DNA of 60,000 nucleotides. It comes from Antedon mediterranea. Its lineage: Eukaryota > Echinodermata > Crinoidea > Comatulida > Antedonidae. Numbering within the stretch: position 1 is the stretch's first letter; the number at the start of each line of letters is the position of its first letter. A program made the translations under genes and the position numbers. This document shows, one piece after another, positions 12,381 through 26,000 of the stretch. The DNA is taken from contig NC_092673.1 of assembly GCF_964355755.1 (NCBI RefSeq), positions 20,963,001-21,023,000 on the forward strand, written 5' to 3'. The notes under the pieces are model-generated. The model worked only from the letters and a program-made list of their open reading frames with translations, did no database searches and was not told where the DNA came from.

Positions 12381-13764
12381 CGATAACTGTGATTTCGTAG
12401 TATTCAATATCGCTTAAAATATTAATTTTCTTCCATTATTAATAATGTCTTCTGTATAGGCTAAATATAATATAAGCCTTTTGGTAGTAAACACCAGTCA
12501 CAAATTTACGATTAAAAATGAATTACTGGTTTACTATTATTTTGGAACGCCAACATAATATAATGTTATATGGTCACCCAGGACAGAAAAAAAACAGGTA
12601 CTGTAGAAAAATTCAAACGCATGTTTAGTTTGCGTTGGCACGCCGCACTCGTCGTACTGTCGTTGTAACCAATTGTGAACGCGTGTACTTTAGCAAGAAT
12701 GATGACGCACATTTTTGCGCCATTAGTGGTTGTGTTAACTGTGTGTTATAATACTATATATGTGTAAAGACAAAACTTAACCGTATATTATACTATCGAT
12801 CAATTAAGTGCTTTTATCGTTTCCGTAATAACTGCTAAATATGGTTGTGTTGCATTGAAATTGTTCATTTAATGACAATTAAGGAGTGATCAATACGTTT
12901 TATAATTGTAGCTTTTTAAAAATTCAATGATGGAATAATAAACTGAAACGTGATTTGTGATTGTTTGCAGCAGCGCGTATCGTCTGCTAGTCAGCTGCAG
13001 GTTACGCATCCAATCAATGGCTTTTGTTAAAAGATTGATGCTTCAATTTTGAACACAATTATAATAGTATGTGAAATGTGTAAAAATAGATGAATTTTAT
13101 TCAAGTGAACTATTGGTATACCTTCAAGATTTTATGAATTATTAGTTCATAGTTTTTCGTTTAGTGTCTCTTTGATTGGTTGATTTTATTCCACGTATAG
13201 GCCTAACGTATAACCAATTACAAATTGACAATTACGATAATCCGTCGACTGTTATTGGTCAAATTACGTGCGGCCTAGAGGTTTATTTGGCCTTTTGAGC
13301 ATAAACTACTAGGTGTGTAGGCCTATCTAAACTTGGTTTCGATTTAAAAAAAAATGAAATGAGGAGTATTCAATGTGAATGGTGCTAGGTGTGAAGAGGG
13401 GGATTATTAGCATTTTTTGTTCATGTTTATATTTTTTTATGATTTAATGGGATTTATTTATTACTAACGGAAACCTTTCATTTAATACTGAAACTTTAAA
13501 AATGATAAATTTAATATATAAGTTATATTATACAATATTATATAATATCTATTTATTGAAGATGTTGTTATATAAGTATTTTTTTGTAAATTGATGATAT
13601 ATAAGTTATGTGGTGTATTGTAGAAGTTAAATCGAAGAAAACATTCAGAAGTGTTTGTTAAAAATCTGGGAAGATGTTTTTGTGTAAAGCTTAATTCACA
13701 CACTAGTACGTAATGCAAAAAAATATAATTGCGCAACGCAACAATCACGATGTCGTTGCGTCTT

Positions 13765-13929
13765 AAGCTCTGTCTACACTATCAAACTTTGTGACAAAAA
13801 AATGTGATGTACCCATATATAGACATGATGATGTCATATCACTACCATATTTAAGCATATCACTACCATATTTGGGCGCGCTCATCAAACTTTTGTTGTC
13901 AAACTAGTTTGATAGTGTAGACAGAGCTT
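13765..13929. mobile_element. MITE family A, copy 2
   Basis: Near-intact copy, with both termini matching and TA flanks (cttAAGCTC...GAGCTTag). The core has a duplicated 'atatcactaccatattt'. Confidence 0.9.
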
Positions 13930-14478
13930 AGTGGAAGCTTAAAAGCCAAATCAAAGGTTTATACTTAATATGTCTATTGGAGAAAACAATGTTGTATAGG
14001 CCTATTGCTATAATTTTAAAATTGTTAAAACACTTATAATTTTATACTGAATGGTTATCACTATGTGAATATTGTACAATGGCTTTTATTATTTGCTTGT
14101 GAAAACACCCACCGTTGTTTATAATGAATGTCTTTCAATCAGATGGTTTCTGAATCTTTCTCTTTGTGCGCATGTCTAACAATATAAGGTGAAACCAATA
14201 AGCTGCGTAGTATGAAGCGCCGTAAGCAACAAGCGTTTGTTGAATACAAATGAGAAATCGATGAGAAGACAGGACACATTGGCGAAAACATCAATCCAAA
14301 TCACAAGAAAATGATACTTTTACTACGTAATTGCGCCCAGTACCGGTACGAGTTCTATTGAAAATGTACATTTTTAATTTCTTTTTATTATGGCATTTCT
14401 TTGTTACTACATACGAGGTGGGTGCAACGCGACAACGTAGGCGCGTCGCAAGTATAGTTTGACCAATTATTTCAGTTC

Positions 14479-14639
14479 AGTGGGCGTAATGTCTAAACCT
14501 AGGGCCCCTGAGCTTATCGGCGGAAGAGCAGCACCACGAGAAAAAAACAAAATATGCCGAAAAGGCTAAAAACGCCCGATGCCTCCAGCGTTGTATGGTT
14601 CCTAAACCAGGGGCCTCGGGCATCTGCGTTACGCCACTG
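14479..14639 (+). mobile_element. MITE family I, copy 1
   Basis: AGTGGGCGTAA and TTACGCCACT at the ends. The body has CTAAACC, GAGCTTAT, AAAGGCTAAAAACG and TTCCTAAACCAGGGGCCTC, shared by three copies. Confidence 0.75.
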
Positions 14640-15541
14640 TCTTAGTTGAGTTCTACGCCGTTGCGGTCCTCTATATCAACTTTTAATTATACCATCATTA
14701 CATCATTGATCTCCAGATTACAAACCAATATCGTGACTATGATATATCACCTAATGTATTAAATAGTGTACAGTGTAGAATTGTTATTCAGCAGTTGGTT
14801 GCACATTTACTTAATGTATTGGTTAAATTAGCAGGTGGATTTAACCAACAAACATGGCTGCAACCCTCGGGCAAGTTCACGTTATTGAGTTATACAACAC
14901 GATCAAGACGTATTATAGAAATATAAATTCGAAATTTATCCCTTTTTTTAAACCAGTATAGCTCGGGCAGCACTTTGCAGAATTATTATGCGCTAACATG
15001 TGCTCGTATATTGCGTTATCATATTAATTTGTCCTCACTCATGAGGACGATCAAAGCATTGATCAAAACGTAGACAAAACTCAACAGTTCTTTTCAGAAC
15101 TTATATTCGTGGTGGACCGCAAACTTTATATAAACATATTCATTTTGATCCAAATGTTGGCCTACAAATGAGACTCAGACTCAAACTTTAGATCAATGTT
15201 TTCAATTGATAGATAGTACCTGGCATAAGAAGTTATAGTACCGCATCCATAGGAATCTTTACATCCAGCTGGATATGCAATGTCCACGGACATATATTAC
15301 CCTTTCATCTTATTTGTATGGCACCCCGCTCTCTCCTTTGAAGGCCCTGTATCGAGTTTATTACGTTTATTGTTCCTTTTGAGTAGGCCTACAACTTACC
15401 AATTACAATACCTTCAATTTGCTGAAACATAGAGTGATAGCTATAATACATGATCTTGATTGTATTATACCTAAGGCCTGTTAGAGAATTTCATTTAACG
15501 AAATTCAATATCTTTCGTGTGTATTTTACAGTTCCCTGCGA

Positions 15542-16690
15542 GTTTAAACGAATTATTCATTACAACAAAATTACAGCCAAAGGAAAATAAACATTAATTG
15601 GTTGATGAGATCAAGGGTAGCTCTAGCTATCTATCAAATTAGAAAGTAAATATTCAAAGTAGTGGGGAGGGGTGAGCTTCTGGTCATGTACGTAGGGTGT
15701 AGGTTGTGATGAAGGATCATACAACGATAATGAATAGGACAAAGATGGTGATGATAATCAAGGCATCATGTGATGATTATGACGATTAAGATTACGTCGA
15801 CAAAGACGACGAGAAGGAGGACAAAGATAGTATGATGGCGATGATAATCGATCAGGGCAAAGATAATCATGTGATGATGATTATGACGATTACCTCGACA
15901 ACGACGAGAAGGAGGACAAATATAATATGATTATGATGATGATGATAATCAATGCAAGTATAATCATGTGATGATAATTATGACGTCGACAAAGACGACG
16001 AGAAGGAGGACAAAGATAGTATGATGGCGATGATAATCGATCAGGGCAAAGATAATCATGTGATGATGATTATGACGATGACGTCGACGAAGACGACGAG
16101 AAGGAGGACAAAGACGAAGAGAAGGACAAAGATAGTATGATGACGATGTTAAACGAATTATTAATTACAACAAAATTACAGCCAAAGGATAATAAACATT
16201 AATTGGTTGATGAGATCAAGGGTAGCTCTAGCTATCTATCAAATTAGAAAGTAAATATTCAAAGTAGTGGGGAGGGGTGAGCTTCTGGTCATGTACGTAG
16301 GGTGTAGGTTGTGATGAAGGATCATACAACGATAATGAATAGGACAAAGATGGTGATGAAAATCAAGGCATCATGTGATGATTATGACGATTAAGATTAC
16401 GTCGACAAAGACGACGAGAAGGAGGACAAAGATAGTATGATGGCGATGATAATCGATCAGGGCAAAGATAATCATGTGATGATGATTATGATGATGACGT
16501 CGACGAAGACGACGAGAAGGAGGACAAAGACAAAGAGAAGGACAAAGATAGTATGATGGCGATGCGGATGATAATCAGGGCAAAGATAATCATGTGATGA
16601 TGATTATGACGATTACGTCGACAAAGAAGACGACGAGAAGTAGGACAAAGATAGTAACCGTAAATGATGACGATATGATTAGCATGACAA
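15542..16690. repeat. 606-bp tandem duplication with purine-rich minisatellite
   Basis: The block starting AAACGAATTATT at 15542 recurs from about 16148. Inside both halves, 60-110-bp units carry GACGACGAGAAGGAGGACAA and AATCATGTGATGATGATTAT. One strand is strongly purine-rich. The open frames on it look acidic or serine-rich but follow only from composition. Confidence 0.88.
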
Positions 16691-17288
16691 AAAAAACTCA
16701 TTTAAAACATCATGAAGAGAACTTTTAGTATTACAAATAAACACGGTTTTCATATCTCTTCTAGCACGTTTTAAGGGTGGAGACTAAACAGTTTGGTAAT
16801 TGCCACATTCTTCGTTTAATTCATTGCGCTACTATTACAGAATATTATACCAGTACGTCTCTGAAATAACATTCTTGTCGGAAAAAGAAAATAACTAATG
16901 ACTAGCGATAGAGAACAACAAGCACCAACTTAAAATGTCTAGACTTTTGTACAATGACTCGTCGTTCGTCTATTCTTCTATAACACACCAAATAAATTGA
17001 ACGGGTTGATTTAATTGAAATCGAAAACACATCGTTTGTTTTATAATTAGCAATTATAGGATCCGTGTGCGTATCATTTATTGTATATAAATCATGCACA
17101 GCCATGAACCAATGTATACTTTTGTTTCTTTATTATCAATGTTATCTAAATTCAGTGATTTGTAGGTTAATTATCAACAAAATAATATGCAGTTATTTTG
17201 TAGGATAAAATGTTTTGATTAAAATGCTTAATGAGCTGCTGTTATCTGGTCCTACTCATTCCCTAAAGATTACGAGATTAGCATGTAT

Positions 17289-17432
17289 AAAGGCAAATTT
17301 ACACATACGAGCGGTACTAAGGTAAGTGGAAAACCACGTAGCTTGTCCCACGTAGATTCTGTATCTATCCTGAGCGGAAACGGCCGGTCCATTCTATTTG
17401 TATTACCGGTTACCGCTCGTTGGTGTAAATAC
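17289..17432. mobile_element. MITE family C, copy 1
   Basis: AAGGCAAATTTACACATACG and GCGGTA face TTACCGCTCGTTGGTGTAAA at the right end. Core GGAAAACCACGTAGC. Confidence 0.75.
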
Positions 17433-17829
17433 ATCAGACTACAAATTGTTCCTTTGTAAGGACACGACAGGCTATTGCTTTTGTTACTAAACTTGATATG
17501 AAACGAAGATATTCCTTCTGTGCTTTTCTAAATACCCGTATGCGAGAAGTTTATGTATGAAATAAATCAATAGTTACTTAAACTTGTAATTTGATTTCTT
17601 GGAATTCAATAAATGTTAACAAAGTGTCTCCTACGGCCTCGATTACATTAAATGATTGTAATTATTCCATTCAATTATTGTAATTATTCTATTCAATTCA
17701 ATGGATACCGATATTATACAATCATTGCTATTTCAATATCAGACAAGACCAAATTTAATTAATGTCTTTTGATTTGCAATGGATTAATAAATCATTAACA
17801 TAAGATGTGGTATGTCGTAGGCCTACTAC

Positions 17830-18110
17830 CTCGGGGGTGTGGTTGTTCTAGTGAGGAAAATGTCTGGGTGGTAGCTGTCTTAGAATGTAGACGTTTGGGC
17901 TGTTTTTTGTCAAGGGGATTTCCGAGGCTAGTTGTCTAGAAGGTAGACGTCCGGGTGGTAGTAACTTGTCTGGGAGATGGGGGTAGTTGTCCCGGGGGTA
18001 CAGTAGATGTCCAGGTAGTACTCGTTGCGTGGGGATAGTTTCCGGAGGTAGTTGTCAAGGTGATAGTACTATGGGGTAGAGATGTTCTAGTCGGTAGATT
18101 GTCCGGTGAT
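17830..18110. repeat. Degenerate G-rich repeat of about 20 bp
   Basis: Variants of GGTAGACGTCCGGGTGGTAG and GGGGTAGTTGTCC follow each other with poor periodicity. Confidence 0.6.
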
Positions 18111-18111
18111 T

Positions 18112-18178
18112 GTCCGATGATGAAAGGTTATTTTTCAACGAGGCGAAGCCGCGTTTTAATATAACCTTTCATCATTCA
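18112..18178. repeat. Short hairpin related to the 20.3-kb hairpin
   Basis: GATGATGAAAGGTTAT faces ATAACCTTTCATCATTC around AACGAGGCGAAGCCGCGTT, the same loop words as at 20.3 kb. Confidence 0.75.
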
Positions 18179-18478
18179 CCGAATTTTTGTAAATATATTG
18201 TTTTTTTATAATATATTAAATATTATTTATATTTATTAGGATTTTATAAACACACCGTACCATGTGTTATTTATGTCAACAAACAATCCTTGGCCTAGCT
18301 AGGCTAAAGCGCCTAGGGCCTGGATATGCTAGAAATGCAGCGATACCATCCGAAAATTCGACAGCAAAATGAAACTGATCTAATTCTGTTTTTTTCCAAC
18401 GATTCCACATCTGGTAGAGATGTTCCCATAATAAAATTATACAAACAATCTAAAGCTAACTTTTTTTGTCTTCATTAG

Positions 18479-19544
18479 CAGGGCCGTAGCCAGGATCTGT
18501 CAAGGGGGGGTTCGGACACTAAATATTTGGGTCAACCCCCCCCCCCCCCCCCCCCCTCCCCCAGCCTGATGCGAAGCGAATTTTGTTAAATGACACCCCT
18601 AGATGGCCGGAAAAGGCACTCTCGCGCAGCATGCTATATAACCAATGAGCAAAAAGATCGTACTTTTTTCCTCCTCCTCAAACACGTCGATAATTTAAAT
18701 GACCATAACTATTTGTTGCCGTATGTTAGATGCGCATGCTCTGTGCGGAACCGCCGATTGTTTGATCATTTACTCCGTATTTTGTTTTGCGTTCAAGTTC
18801 AATGCGAACATATATCTAGGAGCAGCCCCGAAAAAAGCACACTGGGTGAAGGCAAATGCTATTTGCTAGCTCTATCTATAATATTTATTTACAGCAATTT
18901 GTTGAGGAATATAAATATGTAAATAGGTGATATTGATACATTTTAGTACGTATCGGCTGGTGGTCTAGAAAAAAATAATCGGATGCCATAATGTGAACTA
19001 CAGTACTTGATACCATAGATATTATAGTGTAAAATATTAATATTCACTATAATCCTCTATGATACATTATACTTCATAGTCAACCATAAATACTGATGTA
19101 CGTCGGAAGGCTATATACTTTATGCATGCTGCCTGACTGCCAGTGATCTAAACAATTATAGGTACGCAGTTGTCTGGCGGTGTCCTTTGTACGAATCGTT
19201 CGTGCGCCAGCTCGCTATGAGACGCGTCAATATCATGTTACATGCAGGGACCAAACATTTATTTTTCAGGTTAAAATCGGCAATTCATTTGCAGCTTTTA
19301 GAAATTTACAGACACGTATCACCAGTTGACGCTCATACAGAGAAGAAGGTTCACGAACAAGTTTACGAATTTTTCAATTTACAAACAACTTTTTGTACTG
19401 TGGGGCACGTATTTGGAGGATTTTTGGAGATGAGGGTGAGGTATTGGGCATGTCGGGGATGGGGGGTTCGCAGTTGGTTAAGGGGGGTTCGCTGTAAAGG
19501 GGGGGTTCGCCCGAACCATAAAACCCCCCCTGGCTACGGGCCTG
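18479..19544. mobile_element. Non-autonomous DNA transposon, 1066 bp, 5-bp target duplication
   Basis: CAGGGCCGTAGCCAGG and CCTGGCTACGGGCCTG are inverted at 15 of 16 positions, and ATTAG flanks both ends (18474-18478 and 19545-19549). Poly-C/poly-G tracts follow each end. Open frames inside show no transposase similarity I can recognise. Superfamily not assigned. Confidence 0.8.
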
Positions 19545-19656
19545 ATTAGTACATATATCTCTCTTCAGAAATGTACTTCCGTCGCGATACGAGTATCACA
19601 CTCATATCATCGCGGTGGAAGTACAAAATAGGCGGCGATGTTGGATTTCAAAAGTA

Positions 19657-20058
19657 AAGGCCCATTTACACTAGGACGATAACGATCGACGATAAATAGA
19701 TAAGCATGCATTTTTCTTATATAAAACAAAATAATTTAGAAAGTTTTTCGTTCTAGAATTATAGAATACTCATTTATTCTGTCTTTGATAAAATAATATT
19801 TTTTTTAAAATCCAATCAAATGACGTCATGATAAATAAACAAAAAAATATCGTTGTATTGTCACGATATTATTACTCTTACTAATCATGACGTCATTTGA
19901 TTGGACGTCTGAAAATATCATTTTCATCAAAGGAAGCATAGATGGTTCCTAAATAGTCCTAGAATAAATACTTTTTAGATTTCTTTTGTTTTATGGATGA
20001 GCAATGCATATTTGTTTATTTATCGTCGATTGTTATCGTCCTAGTGTAAATGGCCCTT
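19657..20058. mobile_element. MITE family D, 400 bp, with nested palindrome
   Basis: AAGGCCCATTTACACTAGGA faces TCCTAGTGTAAATGGCCCTT, and the match continues through CGATAACGATCGACGATAAA. A second inverted pair inside is CCAATCAAATGACGTCATGA with TCATGACGTCATTTGATTGG. The whole could fold into one long stem. Confidence 0.88.
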
Positions 20059-20093
20059 AATGGTCTTAAAAAAATACTTTCCGTACGCGAAAA

Positions 20094-20540
20094 GATTTTT
20101 TTTTCGTACACAAAAAAAAGTACCATTTAACGATCGTTAAATAGTGCGTACTATTGCACGCCATGACTCCATAATCGTCCAATCAAATGACAGGCATTTA
20201 TTTAGGTGTTACTGTATATTATACAAATAATGAATGTTTATGAGTGCAATGGTACAAATAATGGCACGAGGTGAATGATGAAAGGTTATATCAACGAGGC
20301 AAAGCCGAGTTGATATAACCTTTCATCATTCACCAAGTGCCATTATTTGTACCATTACACGAATACAAAACATTCATTATTTGTTTTATATAACATCTAG
20401 ACGTTTTTTTTCGTACACAAAAATGTTTCAAAAAGTACTATTTAACAATCGTTGAATAGTGCGTACTATTGCACGCCATGTGACCCACATTCGTCCAATC
20501 AAATGACAGGAATTTATATAGGTGTTATATAAAAACGTAT
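20094..20540. repeat. Direct repeats flanking the long hairpin
   Basis: About 120 bp at 20094-20215 recurs at 20404-20530: TTTTTTTTCGTACACAAAAA, ATAGTGCGTACTATTGCACG and CGTCCAATCAAATGACAGG. With the hairpin between them this looks like one composite element or LTR-like pair, but no coding part is present. Confidence 0.65.
20226..20387. repeat. Long hairpin, about 75-bp arms
   Basis: TGCAATGGTACAAATAATGG, then GTGAATGATGAAAGGTTATA, face their complements around a short loop AACGAGGCAAAGCCGAGTT. A related, shorter hairpin is at 18112-18178. Confidence 0.85.
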
Positions 20541-20871
20541 ATATTATCATATAATTATATTGATACAGTAAAAATAGTAATATGCAATCAATTGCAATGT
20601 GGGCCATTCAGCAATTCAATTCTGCACAATCTCTTATTGGTAGATCTTATTCAAGAGTTCGTAACGTATGTTATATAATCCTACATTTATTCATTATGTT
20701 GTAATCTACATAATACATTGACTTGTTTCATTTAATAAGCGGTGAATGATGTTCAATGTTTATCCTTGTTTATTCTCAAGGGAACATTATTCATTAATAA
20801 GAATTACATTATTATTTGGTTCAGAGGCAATTTTGTATTACAGTATAAATAATAATAATAATGGTAGTCTT

Positions 20872-20971
20872 TAGCTCTGTCTACACTATCAAACTTTATG
20901 TGACAAAAAAATGTGATTTACCCATTTATGGACACGATGACGTCATATCACTACCATGATTGATTACATCA
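20872..20971. mobile_element. MITE family A, copy 3 (3' truncated)
   Basis: Left terminus and core are present up to 'catcactacc'. The right half is replaced by sequence with 'tttatagcgcctaatac', probably a later insertion or recombination. Confidence 0.75.
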
Positions 20972-21136
20972 CATCTTTTTTATAGCGCCTAATACAATGT
21001 TTCTAAGTGCTTTACACACAAAAATGATCCATAAAATGAAGAAAAGCAGAGAAACCATCTACACCGGTCCGTTCTCCAGCACTTTGAAGCTCCCATATGA
21101 GAGCTAGCCGGAACAGTATTCACAGTAGCTCGAGTA

Positions 21137-21296
21137 AAGGCCAATTTACACAGACGAGCAGTAACGATAAGCGGAATCTGTATCTATCCTGAGTGAAAAC
21201 CGCCTGTCCGTTCTGTGTTATGTGTAAATGGTCATAGGAATAACATAGGTTCTATATTTTTACTACCGTTACCGCTCGTCTGTGTAAATTGGCCTT
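21137..21296. mobile_element. MITE family C, copy 2
   Basis: AAGGCCAATTTACACAGACG pairs with CGTCTGTGTAAATTGGCCTT exactly over 20 bp, continuing into AGC(A/G)GTAACG. Best copy of the family. A fragment of the same family is at about 9664-9745. Confidence 0.92.
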
Positions 21297-21299
21297 AAA

Positions 21300-23080
21300 A
21301 AAAGAACCAAGATGTTTTAAAGTAAATATTATGTATCAAAAAATCAGACAATATACAGTAAATGATACACTAATCCACATCAGATGCACTAATCGACATC
21401 ATATGCGTTTGCATTTAGTGCAGCTTCCTCAGCTTGTGCGCACAGCTTTATACTGTGAACAACCAATAACTGTGCATGCTGCACTAAACGCAAAAACATC
21501 ATGTTGATAATTAAGTATACTACAAAATTAGTATACAACCAACTGGCAAAGAAGGCTATATACACAGAGATGATGAGTTCTCTGTTTATTGCTTTAATAA
21601 TTTGATGTTAATTGCAATTTTGGAAATTGGTTGCAATTGACTAATGATTCTAACATAAAAATTAGTCGTTATTAAACATAATGTTAACTAGTTCACAATT
21701 GAATGCCTTTTAGTATCCTTCTATTGTTTACATATATGCCTCTTTAAATACCTAATGTAAAATTGATCTTCTAACCAATTGCTACTATCCCTACGGGAAT
21801 ATGGTAATATTGGTTATTGTTAAGTCTGCATACTAATGAAATTTAACCTCATTACAAAGATGATAAGTATATAAATCCAAAGGCAAATTACTGTAAAATA
21901 ATGAAAATGCTGTGGGTATCAGTGGCTGGATCTCAATGGAGATACAAAAAAGAAGCGACAAGCTAAATCAAAACGATAAAGTAAAACAGCCAGAAAGGTA
22001 GCAGAGCTTTCGGGCAACACTAGCTGTTCATCAGTGCAAGTGAGCATACTATATATGTTATTGTTCTTTATTATTTCATAAGATAAAAAGGTATAGAGGA
22101 GTATCATACATAAACAGTAAAAACCCTGTTCATTATTAGACAAGTAGGGGGTACCCCGGTGAACTGGTTCACAAAATCTAAACCTATCTGATAGTACAGT
22201 AATTCATTTACTATTGGTAATCCTTGGCCACATCCAGTCCTCAATTGGAACCATGGATAATGAGGCAAATATAAAATTATTAATCTTACAATTTACTTCA
22301 ATGTTTGTATTTGTTTTAGCATACTAAGTTGTAACTAGCTCAAAGGTCAGCTACATGTGGGTTACAGTAGGTACTATATGTGGGCAAGGTGTACAATAGA
22401 TGGTCTGTACAGTAGGTAGGTGAGGTTTGAGCCAAACTTTATTTCTGCTAGTCTCAAGCGGTGTTTCTGCAGCCAATTTTTTACCCAATCAAGATATTAA
22501 ATTAATACAAAAATATATGCCGCTTGATCAGACATAACTGAACCAAGTAGCCAACGCAATAATCTGTTCTTCAGGTCAAACATTATCCGATACTTAATCT
22601 GATTTTAATGAGATAATTATCGGTTAATTTTTCTCTTGAGCAGTATCGATTAAACCTTGTTTCAACAAGACTTTTAATGCTTAATTTGTAACAGTTAATT
22701 ATCGGTTAATTTTTGGCTGCAGAAGCACAGACTTTGGCTACTACATCAATTTAATTTCGACTAGTATATCACTTTTTTGGTCAACCTTTCATATTATGTA
22801 TGTTTGTTATTATTTAACATAATATGAAAAATAAACTGAAAAATTAAACTCCATGTATTCTTAATTTTCCTTTAAGAGATGCTATGACTAAAAATTCTTA
22901 ATTATAATACTGTAAAAGTCATTTAGCATTTATACTATATAAATATAATTATATAAATTTTCTTTTCAAATACCATAGTGTGAAAATGGTCAACAGTACA
23001 ATAATTAAAGAATTTGTTGTGGAAAGTTTGCTGTACAAGATAAAACCAAGAGAGCAGACTATTTCTTGAAGTAAGATACA
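21300..23080. other. Downstream of AATF, no gene seen
   Basis: AT-rich with scattered short frames. May include the AATF 3' UTR at its upper end, but I could not fix the polyadenylation site. Confidence 0.6.
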
Positions 23081-26000
23081 TCACCTAGTTACATTGTCAG
23101 CCTTGCCGAGTTTTTGTCCAAAGAGTGATTTATAGAGTTCTGTTCTGAAAATATATAAAATTACAAATAATTAATGTGCTGCAAATCACATTATGCAAAG
23201 AATGTCATAATAAACATACCAGTTTTCTACATAAAATCAGTGATTGTTTCACGGCTTGCTGGAATAAAGCTCTGTCTACACTATCAATCTAGTTTCACAA
23301 AAAATAAGTGTGATGTGCCCAAATATGGTAGTGATATATATGGGCACAACACATAAAGTACAGTAGGTTGTCTTACACATGTCATGCATTATTTTAAATA
23401 AGTGTGATGTGCCCAAATATGGTAGTGATATATATGGGCACATCACATAAAGTACAGTAGGTTGTCTTACACATGTCATGCATTATTTTAAATAAGTGTG
23501 ATGTGCCCAAATATGGTAGTGATATATATGGGCACATCACATAAAGTACAGTAGGTTGTCTTACACATGTCATGCATTATTTTAAATAAGTGTGATGTGC
23601 CCAAATATGGTAGTGATATATATGGGCACAACACATAAAGTACAGTAGGTTGTCTTACACATGTCATGCATTATTTTAAATAAGTGTGATGTGCCCAAAT
23701 ATGGTAGTGATATATATGGGCACAACACATAAAGTACAGTAGGTTGTCTTACACATGTCATGCATTATTTTAAATAAGTGTGATGTGCCCAAATATGGTA
23801 GTGATATATATGGGCACAACACATAAAGTACAGTAGGTTGTCTTACACATGTCATGCATTATTTTAAATAAGTGTGATGTGCCCAAATATGGTAGTGATA
23901 TATATGGGCACATCACATACAGTACAGTAGGTTGTCTTACACATGTCATGCATTATTTTAAATAAGTGTGATGTGCCCAAATATGGTAGTAATATATATG
24001 GGCACATCACATAAAGTACAGTAGGTTGTCTTACACATGTCATGCATTATTTTAAATAAGTGTGATGTGCCCAAATATGGTAGTGATATATATGGGCACA
24101 TCACATAAAGTACAGTAGGTTGTCTTACACATGTCATGCATTATTTTAAATAAGTGTGATGTGCCCAAATATGGTAGTGATATATATGGGCACATCACAT
24201 AAAGTACAGTAGGTTGTCTTACACATGTCATGCATTATTTTAAATAAGTGTGATGTGCCCAAATATGGTAGTGATATATATGGGCACATCACATAAAGTA
24301 CAGTAGGTTGTCTTACACATGTCATGCATTATTTTAAATAAGTGTGATGTGCCCAAATATGGTAGTGATATATATGGGCACATCACATAAAGTACAGTAG
24401 GTTGTCTTACACATGTCATGCATTATTTTAAATAAGTGTGATGTGCCCAAATATGGTAGTGATATATATGGGCACATCACATAAAGTACAGTAGGTTGTC
24501 TTACACATGTCATGCATTATTTTAAATAAGTGTGATGTGCCCAAATATGGTAGTGATATATATGGGCACATCACATAAAGTACAGTAGGTTGTCTTACAC
24601 ATGTCATGCATTATTTTCTCCCATTTTAACTATTAAAGGTACTATTGCACAATCAGTTTGTTGCGACTGAATTAAATTTTAATATAGGTGTAACAGTAGG
24701 TGTGTTATAATATAATAACTTTATTGACAAACAATTTTGGATCAGTAGCAACACACTTAATAGCGGTGCAGTCAACTTAAACAACATACAAATTTAAAAA
24801 CAAACAAAAATATTTACAATAAAATAATAATAAAATAAAAGTGTTATAAACCAAATAATTGTTTTGTAATTATTGAATGGGGAGATGTTTTGTTGAAAGA
24901 GCAGTTGTGTTTCACTTCACTCATTCACTAACCACGTTTCACTATTATGAAATGAATGATAATATTCACCTCGATTCGTGAGACAAAGAACATGTTTCAT
25001 CTGCGGCCATGAAACTCACTAATTTCTGATGAACATCATATCTGAAAGATATCAATGGATTAGATGTTAAAGTCTAGACTACAATAGATTTGTCACATCG
25101 AATAAGAAGCACAAACCACAACGTTTACTAATATATTCTTTTTCAGTTTTGCTTCACAGAAATCAATAACAATGTAAAGGTTACCTGAACTTATGTCAAT
25201 TAACTTTAATATCAATGTACAGGTATACATATAATTGCAAATCGTTTAAAGAATGACGGTATTTTGGTCTCTTGAGAGCAAGACCGAATTTGCAAGAAAG
25301 ATCAAGGAAACAATATACAGTAGTCTAATAGAATTAAGCATAATTAAATGCGAATTTATTTAAGTATAAAATGTTCAAGTATTTAGTATGGTGATCACAA
25401 TGTTGTGGAAATCAACAGATGAATAAAGCTCTGTCTACACTATCAAACTAGTTTGACAAAAAGAGTGTGATGTGCCCAAATATGGTAGTGATATGACATT
25501 ATCGTGTCCATATATAGCCACATCACATACAGTGTGACAGTGTATTCAGAGCTTACCCCATACCTATATAAATAAGGAGTTATTTCTTTGTTCTCTGTCT
25601 TCACATTTCAACATTACGATGTTTGACTTACCGTATCTTTCTACCTTTGCTGGCCTTTGTGTCAACTTTCTTGCGGACTTTGCTACGTAGTTTTTGTACT
25701 TCTAACCATTGTCTAAAAAAAAAATTGTTTTCAAGACATGTATACAATTTCAGATTTTTTACAATTTTTAAACTGCCTTAAAAAACCAAGTTGAATATTA
25801 ATTGTACATTGGAATTTTTGAATAGTCTTTAATTTACAACTCAATAAAATTAGGACTTAAGCCCTGTCTACACTATCAAACTTTATTTGACAAAAAAGTG
25901 ATTTGCCCATATATGAACATGATGATGTCATATCACTACCATATTTGAGCATATCACTATCATATTTGGGCAAATCACACTTTTTTTGTCAAACAAATTA

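Larger units (their letters stand above)
12400..18110. other. Intergenic region, no gene seen
   Basis: Outside the listed MITEs and the purine-rich duplication, no protein motif, tRNA or conserved exon is visible on either strand. Confidence 0.6.

Noticed and set aside
16486-16701. Serine-rich minus-strand open frame
   Set aside because: Follows from the purine-rich minisatellite on the other strand.
19187-19549. 120-codon open frame
   Set aside because: Lies inside the 18479-19544 transposon and reads through its poly-G end and terminal repeat; no known protein motif.
23307-24618. CRISPR-like array
   Set aside because: The whole 94-bp unit repeats, with no variable spacers, and the DNA is animal.
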